Part shown: piece after piece, positions 48,701-59,409 of the stretch
Layout of the letters: each line of letters begins with the position of its first letter
Position numbering within the stretch: the stretch's first letter is position 1
Assembly (NCBI GenBank): GCA_000507305.1
Contig: DF239121.1
Span: forward strand, 433,423-497,422
Reading direction: 5' to 3'
DNA length: 64,000 bases
From: Breviolum minutum Mf 1.05b.01
Taxonomy: Eukaryota > Sar > Dinophyceae > Suessiales > Symbiodiniaceae
Made by a program: the position numbers and the translations under genes
The notes under the pieces: generated by a model
What the model saw: only the letters and a program-made list of their open reading frames with translations
Databases searched by the model: none
Told to the model about the DNA's origin: nothing

Positions 48701-51700
48701 CATTATCTGGTTGGTGGTTGAAGCAACCAATCTGAAAAAATATGCCCCAAATAGGAGGGAAAAGAAAAATATTTGAAACCGCCGCCACCACCCCGTTATA
48801 TTATCAAACCAAAATTCATGCACCATTTTATGGGAGTTTTGTGATCCCCCCAAAATGGGTAATCTAATGATCCCTGTGTATTGGTCTGCATTTGGTTGAT
48901 TTTTAGGGTAAATGCCTGCTGTCTTACCAAGCCAATTTCAATGTTATTTCGAATCTACCGACCTCTTTAGCTAGGTAACTGTCCATGCATCTGCCTCATG
49001 AAACACAAGACAACAAATCCCCAACTGAAATAATTAAATCAGGGTTTTCCATTCTAAACCATCCATTTTGGGGTTCCCCTATTTTCGGAAACACCCATGT
49101 CAATATACCTTCAGGTGTTGTTCCATATATGGCAAACTAGTTGGTGGTTTCAACCCAGTTGAAGATAATTTCTCCTAAGTAGGGGTGAACATAAACATAA
49201 TTCAAAACTACCACCTTGCTGTGTTACCTGTTATTCCCTACATATTTGGAATTAAGTTGGCGAGATCACATCATCATTTCCATAGGGCGTTTTCCAATCA
49301 TCATTTCCCAAATCATGGTTATATGTCCCCTAAGGATGTCCAATCCAGCCTTAGGCTGTGCCGAAGGCCGGGGTCGTGCCTGGGGAGATGGCCGTTCAGG
49401 CAGGTGTATGGCTGATGATGATGATGCACGAGATGCCTTTATGACAATGAAAACATAAAAATACAAGGGTGATTTGTGCATGATGAGAAGCATGATGATT
49501 TAGGATGATAGTTAACTATTACTTTCATCTAGGTCCACAAAACTCAACGATAAGTTCTCAACCCCCTTGAAAAATATTAGTCAAAATGGGAACCTCCCAA
49601 TGTAGAGTTCAAAAAAACAAAACCACCACCTAGATACATGTGCGCCATCTTCAAATATCTGTTGCATCCAAATTTCATACATTTCTTCACCCGTCTTCTG
49701 CTTTCCACAGCATATATAGTTACGTATCTGAAACTATATAGGTCGACGCCCTTCCCAGTAGCAGGGGAATTTCGCAGGTCAATGGAGATCTCCTTTACAA
49801 ATAATGAACAATCCTAGTGCTCACTGTGAATATGAAGGAAGTCACCCAAGATCAGGACATATTTTCAAAGATTCAACTAGTTGGTGGTTGAACCAACCCA
49901 TCTGAAAAATATGATCGTCAAATTGGATCATTTCCCCAGGGTTCGGGGTGAAAATCAAAAATATTTGAAACCACCACCTAGTTCAATCATGAGGAGGGAC
50001 TACCAGACAAAGAAAAACAAACAAACGATGTCGAAAAACGAAAACATCTATATTGTACCAAAGATCATCCCCTGAAAGTTGTATGATATAAAACATATTG
50101 AAATATCAAAACAACATCAAGTTAGCCGTTAGCCAATTTTGGAAATCCCTTCTGCTGGAAGAAAAACAAAATCACCAACCACTTAGTCAAGCCTTGGCTT
50201 GGATATGCCGCAGCCCTGCCACCGAAGGGTTTGCGACCTATCCAGTGGAATGAACACCACCCATAAGATCCATGCGTGGTATATGTTAAACTCACAGTTG
50301 GCATCAATTCATGCAATTCATGTAGGTAAATATTCCATACATGGATCCTATGGGCACCAGCTAAAGGGAAGTTGAGTTGAAACTTTCCGTTTTGCAAATC
50401 TCTCATAATGAAGCGGAGTCGCCCAAAAATGAAAAAATCCCGACAACGACGCCGAAAACGAGTCTTTTTGAAGAAAATAGTTACAAATGTGCCAGATCTG
50501 GCGTGGCTATGTTGTTTCCATGGAGTACAAAGAACATGTATACTCATGTTAGAACAGAAGTCTGGTGGGATTCCTGTACCAACTGTTCAGTTCGGAACTC
50601 CTACCTCATTAGCACCTTCATGCTCCAGTTCCTGACACCCAAGCCGTGGGTCTGTGGGGTCCAGTGGGTGGAGCTGCTCCCGACTGCTGGACCAACTTCA
50701 TTGGTGACGTGAAGTGATCTCACCACATATCATGTCTGGTTGGTGGTTGAACCAACCCATCTAAAAAATATGATCGTCAAATTGGAATTCTTCCCCAAAT
50801 AGGGGTGAAAATAAAACATATTTGAAACCACCACCTAGATGTGAATCTGTTCAGCTTTATCATCCTGAAAATCCTGAACTCTTGGGGGTGTTTCCTGCTG
50901 GGGAATGTCATTGCCCGAATGTCTTTCACCACTGTGAAAGGTTTAGAAAAAGCTCGCCAGTGATGCGACAGAACCCTGGAACACACCGGGGTTTCGGGTG
51001 ATAACAATGCCTTGGTGTTACTTTGTTGTCGAAGAAAATGAGGGGACCCAACTAGACATGGAAGGAATGACAACTATAGACATGGAAGGGATGGTAGTTA
51101 CCATTTATGGTAGTCTTCGTACCAACGCCCCCATCATGAAAGGCAAACTTTCTGCAGTAGCCAAAGTTTGCAGTTAAGGTCATACCAAGGATCAAGGAAC
51201 CAACTAGCCCATTCGTCCTTCAACTATGTTGATCTTATCTTTCAAAAATGTTTTGGAAGGCGGAAGTTAGGATCAAAACGACATTTTTCATTAGCTTAGC
51301 TGACCATTTGAAATTCAGCCAACCCCGAAATGAGTTGAATACTTCCTTCAGGAAGTGAATGATAGCAAGAAAACATTCACACCTTCCACGTGCTCGAGAG
51401 GACATGTATATCATATCATCTAAAGATATCTAAACTTGATTTCATTATGTTGGCTGCTACCCTGCAGCCTTTAACGCTCCCCTTGGTTGCATCATTGTCT
51501 TTCAACCGTGTCACGTTTGACCTTTCACAATCCGCAGCAGTGCAACGACAGCAACCGGACCACACCTCTTGCGTCACCTCCGACAGCTTTTCGGCCTCTG
51601 AGTCCGGATCAGCCTCCGGCACAGTCGTACGTGCAGCCGTTAACGAGGCTTCAGGTACGAGTAACAAGAGGTTTTTTTTTCAAAAAAAACATGACATCCT

Positions 51701-53863
51701 AGCAGGTTTGCATCATTTCCCTTTTTCATGACTTAACTGACCATTTTGGTTTAATGCTTTAATTATATATGATTCTTATTTCAGATCATTCACCTTCTGC
51801 TTGAGGGGTCAACCCATGTCCAACAAAAAGGATCATTGTGGGCCTTCTTTCCAAGGAAAAATGAACGTAACAATTGCCGTTTGGTTCCAACGTTGTCTTG
51901 CTACCATGACCTCTTCGGGTAGGGAGTCTCGTCTACAAAATAACATTTGTTGTTTTGAAAAACAACCAAGCTGGCTGTACTTTGCCACGTTGCTATCTAG
52001 GTGGTGGTTTCAACCCGTTTGAAAAATATTAGTCAAATTGGATCATTCCCCAGATAGGGGTGAAATAAAAAATGCTGGAAACCACCACCTAGCTATTCAT
52101 GACCCAACAATGCAGCCACTGCATCAACCACACAGCCTGCGTCACCGGTGACCACTGTTCGGGCTCTGCATCATTGTCAGCCTCCGTGCTGCACAAATGG
52201 CAACATGCAGTGACCGTGCGACCCAACGAAAGTATGGACAACAAATTACAAAGGAAATATCTGACCACATCACAAACATTCAGATTAGTCAAAAGTTGCC
52301 ACCATGATTATGATAATGACAACCCCTCAATTGGTGTTGATGAAATAATGGAAAGAAATGGTATCAACAAAAACAAAGGAAAACAAGACATCAACCAATG
52401 ACCAACAACCGTTTTTGGTGTATTTCCACTGTCCTCCTTGAGAATTGAACCCTGCTTTCACAACAGACTGCAGATATATATATATATATGTAATCTAAGC
52501 CTTCAACCGTATCAAACCCATCAAAATCCAAGACTTTCTTTCTGAGAAATGCTGAACTTGCCAGGTGTTGCATCTCCCTCCATCTCATGGGTGTTTCCTT
52601 AAATGGTGGTACCCCAAAAACACCCCAAAATGATCATTTTTAGTTGGAAAACCCCTATGGTTGTTGGGGATACCCACCATTTTAGGAAACCCCCTCATCG
52701 AATCGGATTTATCAATTTATTTTGTTCTGTCCTTCTCGCTGGCCATTTGGAGATTTTGGAGTGTTCCAGACTGGCTGGTTTCAGGCAATGCCATTGGTTG
52801 AACCAACCCCTTCGAAACATATATGCTCGTCAAAATAGGTTCATCTTCCCCCCAATTTTCGGGGTGAAAATTCCAAAAAAACATACTTGAGTTGCCACCA
52901 CCCAGTTCACATCTCCAAACAACCGGTCCCAGCTGAAACACGGAACCCCCCAAACAGATGTCTCGAGACGTCGTCCCATCGTCCTCTTTTTCTTGGACGG
53001 CGATAAGCTCTAACTCCCTCATGGCTTCCTCCGGAGGGGAAAAACTCGTCCATGAAAAACCGGATGATCTGGAAAATTCTTATTTCCGGAGGGAATTTTG
53101 GCCGGCTCTTCCCCTGCTAATTTTTTTGTTCAGGCCGTGGTCCGAAAACTCTATGACATCTATGACAACTAAAAAAAATGGATGGTGGAAGTTTCTACGC
53201 CACTTTTGTGAGACACACAACCCAAATCTGCATCCCACAGCAAAAATGAAGATGTCTCTCTTTGCGATGAAGTGTCATGACTACAAGTTCAAAGAAGTTC
53301 TACCCGGATCTGTCAGCCAAACATGAGTAACATCTGGAGCTCACCCATAACACACAAGGGCCATCATGGTACCAGTTTGGCCTCTTCAAATACTTCTCTG
53401 GCTTTTTCCGCCATGGCTATTGCCTGTAGCAATTCCGGGTCTTGCTTCTACGTTTAAGAAAAAAGTTCGTGATGAACAAATTCTGGAGGGGGGTTCCAAG
53501 TGTGCATGAAAAGAAGAACGTTCACCCGAATGTGCCCTTAAAACGAACAACTGAACTTGGAAATCATGATCTGCAAGTTGCAAGGTCCCATGTCAGCAGT
53601 CTTGACTATCATCAAGCGGAAAATGGGGGACAAATAATCGGGGTTGCCATCCCCTGTGCAACCACCACATGTTTTTCCTTTCATTTTGAATTGAAAAAGC
53701 CGTGGAAAAACCGAGAAGAAAACTGCAACATTCAGGACAATGTGGGCTGTTAAAAAAATGACTCCCCACCTCACGTCTGTCAGTCAGCCAAGAAAAATCA
53801 ATAGACAACGAACAATCACCAACAAACAATAACCAACAAACAAACAAACAATATATTATATAT

Positions 53864-53931
<68 letters not shown>

Positions 53932-56900
53932 ACGACATCATGGATGCCACCAAACGAATCGACGACTGCAGCCAAAAGCAAAACCAAAAACCCAAAGCCA
54001 AAAGCCAACAACACATCACAACAACAACATCACCACCACCACAACCACCACCAACAGCAACAGCAACAGCAACAACAACAACAACAAAAACAACAACAAC
54101 AACAAAAACAGCCTTTGCTGAAAGCATAATTGCCTCTCTTTGTTCTTGTTCTATCCTCTCTTTTTCTTTCCTCTCCTCTTCTTTCCTTTGAGCTTCTTCC
54201 GCCTACCATGCGGTTGAAATCGATGGTGAGCAGGACTGGCTGATGCGAACCCATCATTGACTGAAAAGGAGGATTCCGAGTGCCTCCGCTGTATGCAAAG
54301 TCTGAAGGAAAGAACAGGAATCAGGAAGGGAAGAACAGGGGCCCCAAACGTCCAAGTCTGAAAAAAAAGAACTTTCCGAACAGTTTACAGTCGATCAATG
54401 ACGAGCTACTTAAGCAATCACTAGTGACTGCAAATCATCAACTAGGGAACAAATGTAAGTTCATCAATAAATTGATTGTACACTGTACACTTTCACTTTC
54501 AGGTGCTTTTGCAACAAAGAACCAAGGCAAATCAAACAACAACAACATTTGTTGAAAGGCCCGAACCATATTCACTGCCTACACAGTGTCCCACATGTTT
54601 GCCTCTCTTTGTTCTTGTTCTATCCTCTCTTTTTCTTTCCTCTCCTCTTCTTTCCTTTGAGCTTCTTCCGCCTACCATGCGGTTGAAATCGATGGTGAGC
54701 AGGACTGGCTGACGTGAAAAGGCGATCGTTGACTGAACAGGAAGAGGCCAAGTACCTCCACAGATGCAACCTATTTAGTAAGCAGGAAGGAAAGAACAGT
54801 GACCCCAGATATCAAAAACCGAAGCAAGTTCTGCAAAACGAAGGCTCCAAACAGCAACAACAACATTTGTTGAAAGGCCCGAACCATATGCACTGCCTAC
54901 ACAGTGTCCCTTTGCCTCTCTTTGTTCTTGTTCTATCTTCAGCATCCTCTCACTTTCTTTCTTTTCGGCTTCCTCCGCCTGCGACACGGTTGAAATCTAT
55001 GGTGAGCAAGACTGGCTGATGCGAACCCATCATTGACTGAAAAGGAGGATTCCGAGTGTCTCCACAGAGAGCCGCGAAATGCAAAAACTAACTCTTTTTT
55101 CAAAAGGCCCTCCGCCGTTCCCCTCTTCATAAGTAAGAGCAAGGCGCTCTTGAATCTTAATTTTCTCATTGGCACCGGAAACACCGCTTCAGAATTATTG
55201 AAGTCTAGATCAATGCTCCTTACTCATATAGGCCTTCAACCAAATCAAACATAGCAGGCCCATCACTTTTTGAAAAGAAAAACCCACCAAATGTCTGACC
55301 ACCTTGCCTCTTGCTGTCTGAGTCTCATCTCTATGACTTTTTCTTCCCTTTCCTTCTCCTCTCTGGCCATTTGGAGTTTTATTCTAGCCTGCAGATTTCA
55401 GGGTTTCACCGTGCGGTTTCACCCAGCTCCACAAAACTAAACGGTTCAACCGAGACGTTCAACAAAGTCGCGACTCCGAACCTCCTCTGCTTCAGCGGCT
55501 ATTCTCTCTTCCTCCCTCTTGGCTTCCTCTATTCTTGCAATTTGAAGCGTCGCCTTTGATGTGGGGCGAAAAAACATGCGGGTCAACAGACCATGGTGAC
55601 AGACCATTATCAGACCATTTGACACAACATACCGACTTTTGTGTAGATTCAAGACAAAACTGCCAATAAATTCAATAAACGTATATATAGATATATAAGC
55701 AAACAAAAAAAATGTGAAAACATCAATAGTCAGGATATATACATGTTTGAGAAAACTACAGTGCAACCTCACCTGATTGAGGTCTCCATTGGTGTGACCA
55801 ACGCAAAAAAAAAAAGATGACTCTTCGGGTGGACAACAAAAAGAAAGTCTGCAGGAGATACTTTTGGAAATACGTCTTTACCCATATATACCTGGATCTT
55901 CCAAGTATGTAAAATTTGTGCCTTTTCACCCAAAAAACCTACCAAACAACAGAAATTTTACATATATGGAAGATCCAGGTATGGGTTTTTTCTAAAATGG
56001 TGGTACCCAACCAACCCATGGGTTTTCCTACTGAAAATGATCATTTTGGGGTGGAGATTGGGGGTACCGCCATTTAAGGAAACACGCATCTACTTACAAT
56101 AACTATAAAGGCATGCGCCAATACCTTGTGAGGAGGTTTTTGTGCGGCACCAAATTCCAAAGACATTGTCAACTGGCATTGGGAAGTCTGAAGGGAAAAC
56201 GCAACTTCTTTAGATCAAACTGTTTCAAACTGGTTGAATTGCAGGGTATACTTGCAAGTGCACAAGCCGGTCCCACCACTGCGCATTGTTTCAAAAAGTG
56301 ATGTCTTCTACGAGAATCGTTTGGGTGTTACAAGAACATGAAGTCTCCTTGTTTGCCGCCCACCCCTTCTAGCCCTCCACGTTGCATGAAATATTCTGAA
56401 ACATTCACCTCACTATATACACATATGGAGGTTTCCGAAAATGGTGGGTTTTCCCCCCAAAATCATCCATTTAAATAAGGGATTTCCATTATTTTCATCA
56501 TCCATTTTGGGGTTTTTTCCCCCTATTTTTGGATTTCCACCCATATCATTTACTCGACGAAAAACACATTGTCAGGCAGGAAGCCTTCAGGAACCTACGC
56601 CTCAAATGGTTGGATCCACAGCGCCCCAAACTAACATAGATGATACCATGGGAACCCACTGGAAACCTTCATTTTTAGGGGTGATTTCACCCATATATTG
56701 GGGGTTTAAAACCTTCATTTTGCATGGTTTTGGGGTCCAAGGGTACAGCACCAACAAAAAATCTGCGTGCCTGATGCATCTTCGTCCAAACCTTGCATGT
56801 GATGCAAAAGAACCAGGTTTTGCTCAACGAAAAAAAACAAACTACTCCAAGTACAACGAGGCATCCGAGTCAAAGGTATCTTGGGTGAGATTTTCTTTTT

Positions 56901-59405
56901 ACCTTCAAGGACTCTATAATTTTGAAGCACTTCCACCAACGCGCCAAACTACATCCATCTTACCTGTAGAACTCGAAATTCGAAACCTGTTACAACCCCT
57001 TCAAAAGGAAGATGAAATCCAAACATGAAGGCTTAGAACAAATATTTTACCCCTCACAGGGTGATTTTCAAGAAGCAGCTCTTAGTTGTTTCAAGAAAAC
57101 ATTGTTGGCATTTGATTCTGTGAGGGTAATTGCCATACACTATTCAGGATTGATGTGTTTTTTGGCGGTTTAAGTCAACTATCTAGCGTGGACCCATGCC
57201 CAGTAAACAAATAGCAAACCCAAGCTCCCGGGTAAGAAACCAACAAAAACCAGTCGCAATCAACACACTGATGACAAAGAAAAGCTGAAAGGTCCAGCAA
57301 CACCATTCCCCCAAGTCCACGGATGATGAAATGTCACTCGAAATGTCCAAATTTGCGTGGTGACTAAATTACCCACAGGTTCCATGTATGGCATGTAACA
57401 AATCTACATTTACCATAAGCAACCAAACGTAGCTACATATTCCATACATGGAGCATCTGGGTATTTCACGAACAAAGCCCATACCTTGGGAAAACCCACC
57501 ACGATGGTGGCCCATGTGTCTCGGATCAACCCCGCCACACCTCCTGACTCGTCAATTCTTTGGCACTTGCCTGACAAGTCTCTGCAACATGGCAAGCAAC
57601 AAAAACCCGGGAAGATTCTCCAATACCCAGATGCTCCATGTGTGGTATATGTACCTACATTTGGTTGATTTTTATTGGAAATTTAGGTATAATATATATA
57701 AATATATATATATATCATACATGGATCCTGCGGGATATGGATTATATAGTGCGCCAGATTTCTTCCGTTCACAGTTATTAACGAAGGAAATTGCTTGGTC
57801 CACGGGGAAATGACATTTGGCTAATGTCACACTACCTAGTCACAGTGTAAAGACTAAATGTATCTTGCAGCCACAAACTGCGTCAGCCATAACTTACCAA
57901 GACTTATGAGTGCAAACGTGATCAAAACAAAACCTTTCACAATAAAACGACATTAACATGGCGCACCTCTTCTCTCTTACGGGCCTCTTCTCTCTTACGA
58001 GCCTGCTTCCTTCGGTCTTGTGCTTTCAAGTCATTCAAGTCCTGATGATCCAGTGAGTTCAAACACCCATGCACGCCTTGTTCGCTTGTAGGACAAAAAA
58101 CATAACTCACAACCCGCCAAAGCATGAACATGATAGCAAAACGACCAAAACGTGTGTTGAATGGAACACATGTACTTTGGGAGGGTTTGCGCATAGGAAA
58201 ACACCTCCTTCATCCGACAAAAACAGGAAATTCTCGATACCTAGAGCTTTTTTTCCACAACCTGCGCCCACTGAACGGCTCCGATTTTCATGAAACCAAT
58301 TGGCAAGGAAAAAGTTAAAAGACACAAAAAATAGGCATCAAATATGTAAGCATAGGCAGCATAGGTATGGGTGGATTACATAAAATTCATCAACCTGAAT
58401 GCAGTTTTCACGAATCACAACATCTCCGAATCAACCAGTTGCAATCCCGGGTTTTTCACTGACATCTCACATCATTTGGGTGTTTCCAAAAGTACAGGTA
58501 CCCCAAAATGGATGGTTTATAATGGATGATTTGGGGGTACCACCACTTAAGGAAACCCCATTTCACTAGAGAAAATGACAAACAATTGTATATCCTGCCC
58601 CTAACTCCTCATCCCACAACCCAGCCACCTACATGGGGTGGGTAAACCTACTTGGGATTCAGTAATCCCTTATAGCTAGACCTGTGGATTTCATGAAAGC
58701 TGTACCGGACAACAGATCGCCCAATTTTTCCGATGATTCCTGTAAAAAGTTGTTTTAAAAATTCTGGGATCGAAAAAACATAAAGAAATTCGAAATGGCA
58801 ATTTAAGGGTACTTCGCAATGCCAACAAAAAATAGCAGGCCTTACCCTCCAGGGAACTAACATATCCCACCTTGGGAAAAGGAAAATCATCTTCAAAATG
58901 CCATTTTTGGGGGATATGTTAGTTCCATGGAGGGTAAGCTTTTAATAGTCAAACACCATGATCCCCTTAAAAAGGCCTTAAATAATGAGGCCGGCTATTT
59001 TCCAGGGGGGGAACCTTGTACCGTCAAAACGACCTAACCAAACCGCCCAGGTGGTTCCAAAAACCTGAAAAAATTGGCTGCTTTGATTCGAACTGTACCA
59101 TGAATGGTCACAGAAATAAATGTACCTCAACAAAAACCTATAATCAAACTATTTTTCCAACACCGATTCATAACCTGCGCAACATTTAAGGTATTAACAT
59201 GGAACATAATCATGGAGGTTTGGATCAAATCATCTTCCTTTCTAAATGGGTGATGGCTGTAGGTTCCAAGCGTTAATTTTTCAGGGTGTTTTTTTCCACA
59301 TCGCCAGTGACCGTGAAATGTGACATGTAGATCACTTGGTCACTGCACCTCTTCCTGGTCCTTCCTTTTTCCTCCTTGATGCTGCAGGTGATCCTCATCT
59401 TGGAC
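39637..59405 (-). CDS. long coiled-coil gene with repeated exon cassettes, partly traced
   Basis: 3' exons, phase-consistent: 41941-41796, 41320-41284, 41035-40960, 40617-40557, 40202-40147, 39824-39769, terminal 39709-39637 (TGA). 5' exons, nearly all starting and ending in phase 0: 59405-59349, 58041-57967, 55553-55482, 55388-55308, 54978-54916, 54671-54603, 54202-54134, 53423-53382, 53028-52984, 52181-52146, 51613-51578. Donors in the cassettes are GC (five), GT (five) and GA (one). Between 51.5 and 42 kb only isolated candidates are seen (45.68-45.78, 44.83-44.88, 43.10-43.17 kb), so joining the two halves is inference and two genes are possible. The cassettes code for Glu/Lys/Arg/Gln-rich alpha-helical coiled coil; the 3' part codes for a mixed, folded-looking domain I cannot name. 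The start codon was not found. Confidence 0.45.
39769..39824 (-). CDS. 56-nt exon with strong splice sites
   Basis: VAYVEDQYADPVFVRKVW between CCACCAG|G and TGGTG|GTAAGT. Acceptor, donor and phase all agree with the terminal exon. Confidence 0.6.
40795..40916. mobile_element. M5 inverted-repeat element
   Basis: Ends GTTTCCTTAAATGGTGGTA and CCACCATTTTAGGAAAC, inner CCCCAAAAGGATCATTTT. Copies also at 52588-52692, 55985-56090 and 58480-58560. Confidence 0.6.
40960..41941 (-). CDS. three consecutive exons of the coiled-coil gene
   Basis: 41941-41796 (48 codons; contains TTTVFDRVAYSSTEIDPSMN, GC donor GGAG|GCAGAA), 41320-41284 (DFFHGSSEMLL, donor AG|GTAGGA) and 41035-40960 (25 codons; FSNAMQLKMVREIFYTAPW). 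Phases 2-1, 1-2 and 2-0 interlock exactly. An M1 element ends about 10 bp from the first exon's donor. Confidence 0.55.
41670..41785. mobile_element. M1 copy next to an exon
   Basis: Ends about 10 bp from the GC donor of the exon at 41796-41941. Confidence 0.55.
43102..43171 (-). CDS. candidate basic coiled-coil exon
   Basis: Minus frame reads MAHEEQKAWQKKRQEQGKRR, matching the style of the 5' cassettes. Because Gln/Glu codons reverse-complement to Leu codons, the plus strand reads as a hydrophobic helix, so strand choice rests on context. Confidence 0.4.
43305..43404. mobile_element. M2 copy
   Basis: From TACTGTTGATGGAAAAAAAT to GATCTCTTCCATCCACAG. Confidence 0.6.
43408..43508. mobile_element. 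M1 copy directly after M2
   Basis: Follows an M2 element at 43306-43403 with a spacing of only a few bases. Confidence 0.55.
45678..45830 (-). CDS. candidate exon of the coiled-coil gene
   Basis: A coding-like frame runs through ISISPRNAAYMAYAKTPL to QAREE, followed by a possible GT donor; if read through it stops at 45678. No AG lies directly before the ATG at 45828-45826; the nearest AG|G acceptor is inside, at CGCCAAG|G. Confidence 0.4.
   Translation of the reverse strand, partial: NMSPLVADTDGENISISPRNAAYMAYAKTPLIGHQAREEVPKKNKVRRCR
48560..48682. mobile_element. M2 copy
   Basis: The clearest copy: TACTGTTGATGGAAGAAATC and GGATTTCTTCCATCAACAGT are near-perfect inverted arms. Confidence 0.7.
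49136..49218. mobile_element. M1 copy, internally deleted
   Basis: Arms retained; the TCAAATTGGATC part is missing. Confidence 0.5.
49876..49983. mobile_element. M1 copy, GGTTGAACCAACC subtype
   Basis: Full-length and very close to the copy at 50735. Confidence 0.6.
50735..50840. mobile_element. M1 copy, GGTTGAACCAACC subtype
   Basis: Full-length copy ending ACCACCACCTAGATG. Confidence 0.6.
51578..51613 (-). CDS. 36-nt exon, paralogue of 52146-52181
   Basis: ADPDSEAEKLSE in phase 0, flanked by GGAG|GCTGA and GAG|GTGACGCA. The intronic bases after the donor are also alike in the two copies. Confidence 0.5.
51995..52094. mobile_element. M1 copy between the paired 36-nt exons
   Basis: From CTAGGTGGTGGTTTCAACCC to AACCACCACCTAGC, the most symmetric copy in the window. 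Confidence 0.65.
52146..52181 (-). CDS. 36-nt exon, paralogue of 51578-51613
   Basis: ADNDAEPEQWSP in phase 0, between GGAG|GCTGA and CCG|GTGACGCA. An M1 element lies between it and its paralogue. Confidence 0.5.
52984..53423 (-). CDS. two short coiled-coil exons
   Basis: 53423-53382 (AIAMAEKAREVFEE, GC donor GAAGAG|GCCAAA) and 53028-52984 (EAMRELELIAVQEKE, GA donor AAAGAG|GACGAT), both phase 0 and multiples of three. Between 52700 and 52800 a related but decayed copy (LQMASEK) may be a relic. Confidence 0.5.
53865..54112. repeat. (CAT)n followed by (CAA)n
   Basis: (CAT)n at 53865-53930 and (CAA/CAG)n at 54020-54112, both in one intron of the coiled-coil gene, directly downstream (in its sense) of cassette copy 1. 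Confidence 0.8.
54134..54202 (-). CDS. coiled-coil cassette exon, copy 1 of 3
   Basis: 23 codons beginning AEEAQRKEEERKEKER; acceptor GGTAG|GCGGA, donor GAGAG|GCAATT (GC type). Identical over its full 69 nt to copy 2. Confidence 0.55.
54603..54671 (-). CDS. coiled-coil cassette exon, copy 2 of 3
   Basis: Same 69-nt exon as at 54134 with the same GC donor (GAGAG|GCAAAC). The identity extends into the intron on the acceptor side. Confidence 0.55.
54916..54978 (-). CDS. coiled-coil cassette exon, copy 3 of 3, diverged
   Basis: 21 codons starting AEEAEKKESERMLK and sharing the IEQEQRE end with copies 1 and 2; two codons shorter but still in phase 0. Acceptor TCGCAG|GCGGA, donor GAGAG|GCAAAG. 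Confidence 0.55.
55308..55388 (-). CDS. coiled-coil exon with GC donor
   Basis: 27 codons containing LQMAREEKEREEKVIEMRL between CTGCAG|G and GAG|GCAAGG. Confidence 0.55.
55482..55553 (-). CDS. coiled-coil exon
   Basis: 24 codons, ATLQIARIEEAKREEERI and an Ala/Glu end, between ATCAAAG|G and GAG|GTTCGG (a GA donor one codon earlier is also possible). Related to the 55308 exon around LQ(I/M)A. Confidence 0.55.
55884..55985. mobile_element. M7 element, copy 2
   Basis: Differs from the copy at 34237 at only a few positions, in the same orientation, 21 kb away; followed directly by an M5 element. Confidence 0.7.
57967..58041 (-). CDS. coiled-coil exon with internal repeat
   Basis: 25 codons in which ARKREE occurs twice in a row; acceptor ATCAG|G, donor GAG|GTGCGC. 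Confidence 0.55.
58852..58937. mobile_element. M3 relative
   Basis: Arms TACCCTCCAGGGAACTAACA and GTTAGTTCCATGGAGGGTA. Confidence 0.55.
59349..59405 (-). CDS. most upstream coiled-coil exon seen
   Basis: VQDEDHLQHQGGKRKDQEE in phase 0 between TTGAG|G and GAG|GTGCAG. Another possible exon lies at about 58.66-58.76 kb after TTTACAG|G. Confidence 0.5.
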
Positions 59406-59409
59406 CTCA

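Larger units (their letters stand above)
46000..51400. other. stretch with no supported exon
   Basis: Contains M1, M2, M3 and M4 elements, the 46850 repeat and short chance ORFs. Near 50.55-50.70 kb both strands are open with moderate GC content and an exon is possible, but no strand could be chosen. Probably mostly intron of the coiled-coil gene. Confidence 0.4.
54118..55060. repeat. tandem segmental duplication carrying the cassette exon
   Basis: Besides the exon, the copies share intron blocks: CCCGAACCATAT with CACTGCCTACACAGTG at about 54560 and 54880, and CCATCATTGACTGAAAAGG at about 54249 and 55028. Units are 0.3-0.5 kb, so duplication took whole exon plus flanking intron. Confidence 0.7.
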
